DNA from: MKRK01 sp001896915
GTDB lineage: Bacteria > Bacillota > Clostridia > Oscillospirales > Acutalibacteraceae
DNA length: 6,830 nucleotides
NCBI GenBank assembly: GCA_937973935.1
Contig: CALJJF010000153.1
Location: 1-6,830 of the forward strand
Reading direction: 5' to 3'
The stretch's first letter is position 1. The number at the start of each line of letters is the position of its first letter. This document shows positions 1 to 4,560 of this stretch, in pieces. Under the pieces are notes generated by a model that saw only the letters and a list, made by a program, of their open reading frames with translations, searched no databases and was not told where the DNA came from. Both the position numbers and the translations under genes were made by a program.

Positions 1-135
1 GAACTGATTTCCAGTATTCTAAGCCTTGAATCCCTCGTGGAATGCGACAGCTTTGTCGAAGGGTATAAAATGGGAACCCGGATGTTAATGGCGGCACTGT
101 ATGACGTGAACGCAAAAAGTATTTATAAGAAGTAA
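1..135 (+). CDS. 3' end of a small gene, possibly a DUF6809-like protein (partial)
   Basis: The first frame is open from base 1 to a TAA stop at 133-135 and gives the last 44 residues of a protein whose start lies outside the window. The tail contains F-V-E-G-Y-K-M-G-T-R-M-L-M-A-A-L. This resembles the conserved C-terminal F-x-G-F-x-L-G-x-x-x-M-x-E pattern I recall from small DUF6809-type proteins of Clostridia, which have no known function. The family call rests on that short pattern only. It is the only gene on the plus strand and converges on the minus-strand genes to its right. No simple hairpin terminator follows the stop; the palindromic repeats starting at about 153 may do that job. 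Confidence 0.55.
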   Translation, partial: ELISSILSLESLVECDSFVEGYKMGTRMLMAALYDVNAKSIYKK

Positions 136-152
136 GGTTGAGTGTAGGGGGA

Positions 153-385
153 GGGGGATTACGGATTGCCGCGCCAGTGTGCGCACTGACTCGCAATGAC
201 GCCCGGGGGCTTTGTAAGGTTCGGGTGTGGCTTTGCTCAAAACAATGGCTGATTTTTTGCTACGGTGTAATTTAGCAAGATACACATCCTTCCTCGGCGT
301 CATTGCGAGTGAAGCGCGGCAATCCGTCACCCCTGTGTATCATGCTATTGAACCGCACAAGGGTACCAAAGGAATACGGATTGCC
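153..385. repeat. Perfect 233-bp direct repeat, copy 1
   Basis: Bases 153-385 appear identical, base for base, to 502-734, an offset of 349. Identity starts at the G-run before the first element and ends exactly after the TTGCC of the next left arm, where copy 1 continues with ATCACC and copy 2 with GCGCC. The repeat covers a whole 167-bp element, the 48-bp spacer after it and the first 10 bases of the next element. Perfect identity over non-coding DNA points to a recent duplication or gene conversion, or possibly an assembly artefact. Confidence 0.9.
161..327. repeat. 167-bp element A with inverted ends (MITE-like)
   Basis: The left arm (161-201) begins ACGGATTGCCGCGC and ends CTCGCAATGACG. 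The right arm (298-327) is its reverse complement except that the left arm carries about 11 extra bases around a small palindrome, CAGTG-TGCG-CACTG. The 96 bases between the arms include a T-rich stretch and code for nothing recognisable. The symmetry extends weakly outward as G-run before and C-run after. Inverted ends, lack of coding content and several nearby copies resemble a MITE or a large REP/BIME-type element. No clear target-site duplication is visible, so transposition is unproven. Confidence 0.75.
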
Positions 386-491
386 ATCACCATAAAGCCA
401 ACTTCGTTGGCTCGGAGGAACGGTTCGTAATGACGCCGTAGGGAAGTTGCGTGCGTCGAGTGTGGCTTTGCTCAATACACTGGCTGATTTT
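376..491. repeat. Truncated, diverged relative of the 167-bp element
   Basis: It keeps the constant ends of the left arm (ACGGATTGCC at 376-385 and CGTAATGACG at 426-435) but holds a different middle, with a perfect 7-bp hairpin at 396-412 (AGCCAAC, loop TTC, GTTGGCT). The following bases match the interior of the other elements, including TGTGGCTTTGCTCAA and GGCTGATTTT. The match ends at about 491, so the right half and right arm are missing. The next direct repeat begins at 502. Confidence 0.65.
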
Positions 492-501
492 ATTGTCTGA
501 C

Positions 502-734
502 GGGGGATTACGGATTGCCGCGCCAGTGTGCGCACTGACTCGCAATGACGCCCGGGGGCTTTGTAAGGTTCGGGTGTGGCTTTGCTCAAAACAATGGCTG
601 ATTTTTTGCTACGGTGTAATTTAGCAAGATACACATCCTTCCTCGGCGTCATTGCGAGTGAAGCGCGGCAATCCGTCACCCCTGTGTATCATGCTATTGA
701 ACCGCACAAGGGTACCAAAGGAATACGGATTGCC
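502..734. repeat. Perfect 233-bp direct repeat, copy 2
   Basis: This is the second copy of the 153-385 block, with no difference seen. It is followed directly by a third, diverged 167-bp element, while copy 1 is followed by the truncated element. The tandem arrangement is therefore element, spacer, element rather than a simple doubling of one unit. Confidence 0.9.
510..676. repeat. 167-bp element B with inverted ends
   Basis: Identical to element A and contained in the second 233-bp repeat. The left arm is 510-550 and the right arm 647-676. The 48-bp spacer that follows (677-724) is the same length as the one after element A. Confidence 0.75.
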
Positions 735-891
735 GCGCCAGTGTGCGCACTGACTCGCACTGACTCCCGGGGGCTTTGTAAGGTTCGGGTGTGGTTTCTT
801 CAAAACGCTGGCTGATTTTTTGCTACGGGGTAATTTAGCAAGATACATGTCCCTTCCCCCGCGTCATTGCGAGTGAAGCGCGGCAATCCGT
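725..891. repeat. 167-bp element C, diverged copy
   Basis: Left arm 725-765, right arm 862-891. It has the same overall length as A and B although the interior differs by scattered substitutions and two opposite one-base indels. The left arm has GCACTGACT where A and B have GCAATGACG, so its pairing with the intact right arm is weaker. After the right arm the sequence matches the A and B flanks (CACCCCTGTGTATCA) up to about 906 and then diverges, marking the end of the repeat block. Confidence 0.7.
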
Positions 892-963
892 CACCCCTGT
901 GTATCAAATAATGTACTTTATCGTATGATGAAGCAGAGCATCACAAGCACCCTCTCACCGTAG

Positions 964-982
964 GGGCGTATCGCATACGCCC
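964..982. repeat. Short perfect hairpin, a different dispersed-repeat type
   Basis: GGGCGTAT and ATACGCCC form a perfect 8-bp stem around a CGC loop. The setting, TAGGGGCG before and CCCGCATT after, resembles short GC-rich palindromes scattered between genes in many Clostridia, and is unrelated to the 167-bp elements. There is no T-run directly after it on either strand, so it is not a standard terminator. Confidence 0.5.
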
Positions 983-1010
983 GCATTCCCATCATCAACA
1001 CAGAACAACA

Positions 1011-1046
1011 AAAATACCGATGTGGGTTACACCCCATCGGTATTTT
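1011..1046 (-). terminator. Rho-independent terminator after the YtxH-like gene
   Basis: A perfect 12-bp stem (AAAATACCGATG at 1011-1022 with CATCGGTATTTT at 1035-1046) encloses a 12-base loop. Read on the minus strand, the stem starts 26 bases after the stop codon and runs into a T-rich tail, TTTTTGTTGTT. The T-run on the plus side is shorter, so the minus direction is favoured, though it may also stop plus-strand read-through from the repeat region. Confidence 0.85.
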
Positions 1047-1072
1047 ATCTTCCATCAATATTCGGTGATCGG

Positions 1073-1576
1073 TTACATATCCTCTTCAAACGGTGCTATT
1101 TTTTCCTGTGTGTTTTTCAGCTCTTGATTGATTTTTTCCTGCAATTGTTTTTCGACCGTGCCTTGATTGTGCTCTGCTTGCTCTTCTACCCTGTCTGACG
1201 CTGTGACCGCCTTGTTTTTTTGCTGCTGCAAATCAAGAATGGCATCGTTGAGGGATTTTGTATCGTCGTTTTCTTGCACCGTCACAGGAAAAACGGGTTT
1301 CCCCTCATATTCATCGCTGTCGGGAAACGGGATTTCTTCCATTGTATCTTCTTGTTTCGTAAATTTTTCTTTCAGCATATCCATGGCGTGCTGGGTTCTG
1401 AACTTAATGACTTTGCGGGTGGATTTCCCGGAAGCCGGGGCAGTGAGAATCCCGGTGACCAATCCCATGGCAGCCGAAACCGTAGCAAACCCCACGGCAA
1501 ATCCGAATTTGCGAACAGCCTTATTGCCGAAACCGTCCTTTTTTCCCAGAACGGTTTTCACGATTTGATTCATCAT
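1073..1576 (-). CDS. YtxH-type small membrane-associated protein
   Basis: The product has 167 residues. Residues 24-46 form one hydrophobic, Gly/Ala-rich segment, followed at 44-55 by L-T-A-P-A-S-G-K-S-T-R-K. This matches the pattern of YtxH-domain proteins (a small Gly-rich hydrophobic helix ending in APxSGKxTR). YtxH-type proteins have been linked to general stress but have no defined reaction. The rest, about residues 60-167, is charged and rich in Q, E and K, likely disordered or coiled coil; positions 115-160 look most helix-prone. The start at 1576 is chosen because AAGGAGA lies six bases upstream; a second ATG follows directly at 1573. An upstream start at 1639 would add 21 basic residues but would lie across the ribosome binding site. 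The gene has a terminator on each side and probably forms its own transcript. Confidence 0.75.
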   Translation of the reverse strand: MMNQIVKTVLGKKDGFGNKAVRKFGFAVGFATVSAAMGLVTGILTAPASGKSTRKVIKFRTQHAMDMLKEKFTKQEDTMEEIPFPDSDEYEGKPVFPVTVQENDDTKSLNDAILDLQQQKNKAVTASDRVEEQAEHNQGTVEKQLQEKINQELKNTQEKIAPFEEDM

Positions 1577-1582
1577 AACAAT

Positions 1583-1589
1583 TCTCCTT
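1583..1589 (-). promoter_or_regulatory. Ribosome binding site of the YtxH-like gene
   Basis: On the minus strand this reads AAGGAGA, six bases before ATG at 1576 and nine before ATG at 1573. It rules out the longer open frame starting at 1639. I found no convincing -35/-10 promoter pair between here and the terminator at 1695-1726. Confidence 0.8.
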
Positions 1590-1694
1590 AACAAATGATA
1601 TCTGCGGCTCTTTCTCATTTTTATGAGTATGGCAAACATATTTCATGTATATAGGTTTCATCATTCTGTTTGGTTTATGCATCCATCACAGCAG

Positions 1695-1726
1695 AAAATC
1701 GCCGATTTCGGAAAATCGGCGATTTT
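1695..1726 (-). terminator. Terminator after the dockerin reading frame
   Basis: A perfect 14-bp stem (1695-1708 with 1713-1726) has a four-base CGGA loop. It begins three bases after the TAA stop at 1730-1732 on the minus strand. The T-run on that side is short (TTTTC), and a longer run of T lies on the plus side, so termination may work in both directions. It closes the signalling-enzyme operon and isolates the YtxH-like gene. Confidence 0.8.
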
Positions 1727-1729
1727 TCA

Positions 1730-2452
1730 TTAGTTTTGTTTGATTTGTTTGATTTTCAGAACTTCTTGCTTCAATTTGAGGATGTCAATGGCATTGACCT
1801 TATTGTCTGTGCTTCGGTCGGCGTTGGCTGCCATTAATTTCACATCTTTTAACAGTGAAATTTTTAAAACATGCTTTTTGGCATATACAATATCAATTGC
1901 GTCTATTTTACCAGTGCCGTCAATATCGCCGTATACCACCGTTGTATATTGCTCCGCCACCGCACTGTTCAGTTTGATGCGCACGGTAAGACCGGTGCCC
2001 ATTTTCCCGGTGGTCAACTGTTTCTCATCGCGATATACTTCAACGCTGATGTGCCAGGCTGACGCAAATCCGCCAATGAATTGTTCCACGGTATTGTAGC
2101 GAGAATCAATTCCCCATAAATAATTGCTGTCTGTTATAAACGGGCTGACAAAAAGCGGATCCGATAAGATGGATGTGGGAGTCGTGGAGGAGGTTGATGT
2201 TGATGTGCTGGTGGAAGTGCTTGTGGAAGTAGACGTCGTCGTGCTGGTGGAAGTGCTTGTGGAAGTAGACGTCGTCGTGCTGGTGGAGGTGGTTGATGAG
2301 GTCGTCGACGTGGAGGTGCTTGTTGAGGTGGATGTCGTCGTGCTTGTGGAGGTGTTCGTGGAGGTGGATGTCGTCGTGCTTGTTGCCGTGGATGATGTGG
2401 AAGCGGTGGAAGCGGTCGGACCCACAGGGATCAGCATTTGAATGTCATCCAC
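1730..2452 (-). CDS. Ser/Thr linker plus dockerin: C-terminal part of the frameshifted enzyme
   Basis: The frame codes for 240 residues if begun at the GTG at 2452, but no Shine-Dalgarno sequence precedes that codon and the frame stays open upstream to 2497. It is best read as the displaced C-terminus of the gene at 2445-4547. Residues before and at the start (P-V-A-A-T-A-Y-V-D-D-I-Q-M) look like the last strand of the preceding binding module. Residues 13-94 are almost only Ser and Thr, a flexible linker. Residues 98-172 form a small beta-rich module with T-G-L-T-V-R-I-K and Y-T-T-V-V-Y-G-D. Residues 174-235 are a type I dockerin with two calcium-loop/helix repeats (D176 to D187, and D212 to D223). 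Dockerins bind cohesins on a scaffoldin and so attach enzymes to a cellulosome. The first loop has Thr180 where Asp is usual; the second has Ser214 and Asp216. The Ala-Ile pair is at the usual recognition positions in both loops. Confidence 0.7.
   Translation of the reverse strand: MDDIQMLIPVGPTASTASTSSTATSTTTSTSTNTSTSTTTSTSTSTSTSTTSSTTSTSTTTSTSTSTSTSTTTSTSTSTSTSTSTSTSSTTPTSILSDPLFVSPFITDSNYLWGIDSRYNTVEQFIGGFASAWHISVEVYRDEKQLTTGKMGTGLTVRIKLNSAVAEQYTTVVYGDIDGTGKIDAIDIVYAKKHVLKISLLKDVKLMAANADRSTDNKVNAIDILKLKQEVLKIKQIKQN
2171..2416 (-). repeat. Low-complexity tract coding for a Ser/Thr linker
   Basis: About 82 codons of mixed ACN/TCN/AGC type code for alternating Ser and Thr. Within it are two perfect 36-bp tandem copies (2205-2240 and 2241-2276) and the start of a third at 2277, each giving 12 residues; the rest is the same pattern with base changes. 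Such tracts change length easily by slippage, always in whole units if the frame is kept. Read on the plus strand the same tract gives a Val/Glu repeat frame, which is not a gene. Confidence 0.8.
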
Positions 2453-2497
2453 ATAAGCCGTGGCGGCGACAGGCAGACTTAAGCATGATTTCCGGTG
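2445..2497 (-). other. Frameshift zone between the enzyme and its dockerin
   Basis: Two minus-strand frames overlap here. The frame of the 700-residue part ends at TGA (2445-2447) after an out-of-place A-C-R-R-H-G-L-C-G tail. The other frame enters after a TAA at 2498-2500 and continues with L-P-V-A-A-T-A-Y-V-D-D-I-Q-M. The sense switches near 2471-2480, and dropping a single base there joins both. The span 1730-4547 is 2818 bases, which is 939 codons plus one base, as expected for one inserted base. No run of identical bases that would favour slippage is present at the switch. Confidence 0.8.
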
Positions 2498-4547
2498 TTA
2501 CTTTCATATCGCCCCATTTATCCGGTCCGTCTTTGTATATGGTATCTGTCCAGTTGATATAAACCCATCCGCCGCTTGGGGTTGCGGTTTTGGTCGCATA
2601 ATACTTTGAGCCGTCCGGCATCTTAAAATGGATCCTTGCGGTGATGTTTCCACCCGGTGCTGCCAGCCAGATACGAATTCCGTTGGAGCTCAAAAGGTCC
2701 ATTTTGTAAAGGTATTGCAGGAGATAGGCTCCCACATCCAGGGACAGCTTACAATTTCCTGCTGATGTTTTGATGTTGGTGACCGAAACACTTTTGGTTG
2801 AATTGGGTGAAAGCCCCTGGTCGGCTATCTTTGCATCGGACAACCATGTGGTGGTGTCGCCGTTGGCATTATAAATCGCTGTGTTCTTTGTTCCTACCGG
2901 TTGATTTTCCCAATCAAAAACCTTGGCATAACCGTTGTCCACCGTGGTTGTGGTTGTGGTGGCTGTGGTTTGGGTCACGAGATCGCCGTTATAGGCGCCA
3001 CGGTTGGGTGCCTCTGTGGCAGAAACAGGATTGCCGAAAAAGTCTATGCCGCCGTTGTTCGGGATGACCTTTCCGCTTTTATATGCAGGAGAGCCTTCTG
3101 TTATTTTGTAGGCATCACAGGTATTCATGCCGACACCCGCACCGCCGGCATTGTAAAACTTCGGATCGGCTACGATTTTGTTGGGATCGGCTGGTTCTGT
3201 GCCCGGTCGCCGACCGAAGAAGAGATTAGAATCCCACTGGATGGTTGCGGCGGAGGCACCCATGTTATATTCTCCGCCTTTTTCACTGTTGTTATAAAAA
3301 ATATTGTTCCACAAATAAATATTGTCCGGCTTTGCCGCAAGGTCTGTGGGCCAGCAAAATACCATGGTAGTCGATGACATATTTTCATTGTAGGTCACGT
3401 TATTGTATATTTTTGCATTGGTCAGCTGGGGAGAAATGCACCATACATTTCCAGCGTTGTTCTGACCGATATTATACCGCACCAAGACGCCGTCATTGTC
3501 GTATTTTCCGCCGGAGCAAAGGAGGAAGAAGCCGCCTCTGTTGTCATGGGCATAGTTATATTGAAACGTGGTTCCGACACAATTATAATCCGCATCAAAG
3601 CCCTGCCCGTCCGCTGTGGTGGCAACGCCGTAAGCTTCGTTGTATTGAAACAATGCGTTGATGCATTTAAACGGCCATATGCCCGCACAAGCGGAATTGC
3701 ACCGTTTGGCCGCACCGTTCAGGGTATTGTATTCAATTAATGGGTCGATACAGTCCGCCACCAATATCCCGTCACCGCCGATGTCATGCATATAATTTCC
3801 TCGGACGACGTTGCCGGTTGCCGTTCCGATTTCACGCATGGCATGGATAAAGATCGCCGTACTGCCGGTTGTATAGATTTCGTTATTTTCGATGACAATA
3901 TCCGAAAAGGGATTGAGATAAAATCTGCCCCAGACTTCAATGGCCGCCAGTCTGCCATGGTCCCCAGCGTTTCCGTTGCTGGATATATCATGAACTTTTG
4001 TATTGCGGATGGTGATTCCTTTATAGCTGCCTGCTTCCAATGCATCCAGATGAATGCCGGCACGGTCACCAACCGTTGCGGAATAATTGGTTACCTCAAT
4101 GTATTCAATGGTCCAGTAGTTCTGGGCCCGCAGATACATGGGGGCATCAATGCATTGCTCGGACACAAAGGGATAACCGCTGCCGGTGTATTGCAGTCCG
4201 TTTCCGTTGATGAGGGGCAGGTTTCCTTCCCCATAGGCACTGATGGTGATGGGGTTACCCTGTACACCGCTTCCCTTGGGGTATAAATACCCGTTCCATG
4301 CGCTACCCCTTTTCAACAGGATTTTGTCGCCCGGTTGAAAGGTAATTCCGTTCACCTTGGTTAGTGACTGCCACGGTGACGAGGATGAGGTTCCGCTGAA
4401 GGTATCATTTCCTGATACAGAGTCGACATAATATACCGTTCCCGATGCCGCCGACGCGGTCTGGGGAATTGCAAAAATCATCACTGTCATCATCAACACC
4501 AATGCCAGGGTTACACTGAGTAGTTTTTTTCCTGTTTTCAAGGTCAT
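2445..4547 (-). CDS. Secreted right-handed beta-helix polysaccharide-active protein with binding module (N-terminal part, frameshifted)
   Basis: As written this codes for 700 residues. Residues 1-34 are a Sec signal peptide (basic start, hydrophobic 9-28, cleavage after A-S-A). Residues 37 to about 520 form a right-handed parallel beta-helix. It opens with Y-Y-V-D-S-V-S-G-N-D and P-G-D-K-I-L-L-K-R-G, then repeats short strands rich in N, G and I/V, such as I-V-I-E-N-N-E-I and L-W-N-N-I-F-Y-N-N, and closes with D-P-K-F-Y and G-S-P-A-Y-K-S-G. This fold is used by pectate lyases, other polysaccharide lyases and glycosidases such as GH141; the substrate and family cannot be fixed by eye. Residues 524-536 are a Thr linker. 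Residues 540 to about 691 are a beta jelly-roll, carbohydrate-binding-like module. The last nine residues are out of frame. An intact gene would make 938 residues ending in the dockerin at 1730-2452. The start at 4547 has AGGAGGT seven bases upstream, directly behind the signalling gene. Confidence 0.8.
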   Translation of the reverse strand: MTLKTGKKLLSVTLALVLMMTVMIFAIPQTASAASGTVYYVDSVSGNDTFSGTSSSSPWQSLTKVNGITFQPGDKILLKRGSAWNGYLYPKGSGVQGNPITISAYGEGNLPLINGNGLQYTGSGYPFVSEQCIDAPMYLRAQNYWTIEYIEVTNYSATVGDRAGIHLDALEAGSYKGITIRNTKVHDISSNGNAGDHGRLAAIEVWGRFYLNPFSDIVIENNEIYTTGSTAIFIHAMREIGTATGNVVRGNYMHDIGGDGILVADCIDPLIEYNTLNGAAKRCNSACAGIWPFKCINALFQYNEAYGVATTADGQGFDADYNCVGTTFQYNYAHDNRGGFFLLCSGGKYDNDGVLVRYNIGQNNAGNVWCISPQLTNAKIYNNVTYNENMSSTTMVFCWPTDLAAKPDNIYLWNNIFYNNSEKGGEYNMGASAATIQWDSNLFFGRRPGTEPADPNKIVADPKFYNAGGAGVGMNTCDAYKITEGSPAYKSGKVIPNNGGIDFFGNPVSATEAPNRGAYNGDLVTQTTATTTTTTVDNGYAKVFDWENQPVGTKNTAIYNANGDTTTWLSDAKIADQGLSPNSTKSVSVTNIKTSAGNCKLSLDVGAYLLQYLYKMDLLSSNGIRIWLAAPGGNITARIHFKMPDGSKYYATKTATPSGGWVYINWTDTIYKDGPDKWGDMKVTPEIMLKSACRRHGLCG

Positions 4548-4553
4548 TTGCTT

Positions 4554-4560
4554 ACCTCCT
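4554..4560 (-). promoter_or_regulatory. Strong ribosome binding site of the enzyme gene, overlapping the upstream stop codon
   Basis: The minus strand reads ATTAGGAGGTAAGCAAATG: the TAG stop of the signalling gene (4559-4561) shares bases with the AGGAGGT. The spacing to the ATG at 4547 is close to ideal. The arrangement fits translational coupling and leaves no room for a promoter between the genes, although one inside the upstream coding region cannot be excluded. Confidence 0.85.

Larger units (their letters stand above)
136..1010. other. Gene-free intergenic region filled with palindromic repeats
   Basis: This stretch of about 875 bases lies between two converging gene ends. It contains three 167-bp elements (161-327, 510-676, 725-891), a truncated diverged relative (376-491), 48-bp spacers (328-375 and 677-724) and a separate short hairpin (964-982). 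The open frames that cross it are made of the repeats: they read the same D-C-R-A-S-L-A-M-T style peptide again and again, show no ribosome binding site, and match no protein family I recognise. I see no tRNA, rRNA or protein gene here. Bases 907-963 show nothing distinctive. Confidence 0.75.

Noticed and set aside
85..848. Several open frames of 67-135 codons on both strands across the repeat region
   Set aside because: They are translations of the repeats. The same peptides recur with each copy, none has a ribosome binding site, and some overlap the real gene end at 135.
153..906. CRISPR array
   Set aside because: The repeating units are 167 bp with inverted arms, the 48-bp spacers are identical rather than unique, and no cas genes are present.
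1577..1639. Longer start for the YtxH-like protein at 1639
   Set aside because: The extension runs through the AAGGAGA ribosome binding site, adds a basic stretch atypical of the family, and has no good ribosome binding site of its own.
1590..1694. Promoter for the YtxH-like gene
   Set aside because: TTGCCA on the minus strand (1630-1635) has no -10 box at proper spacing, and the TATATA further upstream has no -35 box. The promoter cannot be placed reliably.
2124..2441. Plus-strand frame coding for a Val/Glu-rich repeat protein
   Set aside because: It is the antisense reading of the Ser/Thr linker. It lacks a ribosome binding site, and its composition follows directly from the linker codons.
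2450..2452. GTG as the true start of an independent dockerin protein
   Set aside because: No Shine-Dalgarno sequence precedes it, there is no signal peptide, and the residues around it complete the module of the upstream frame.
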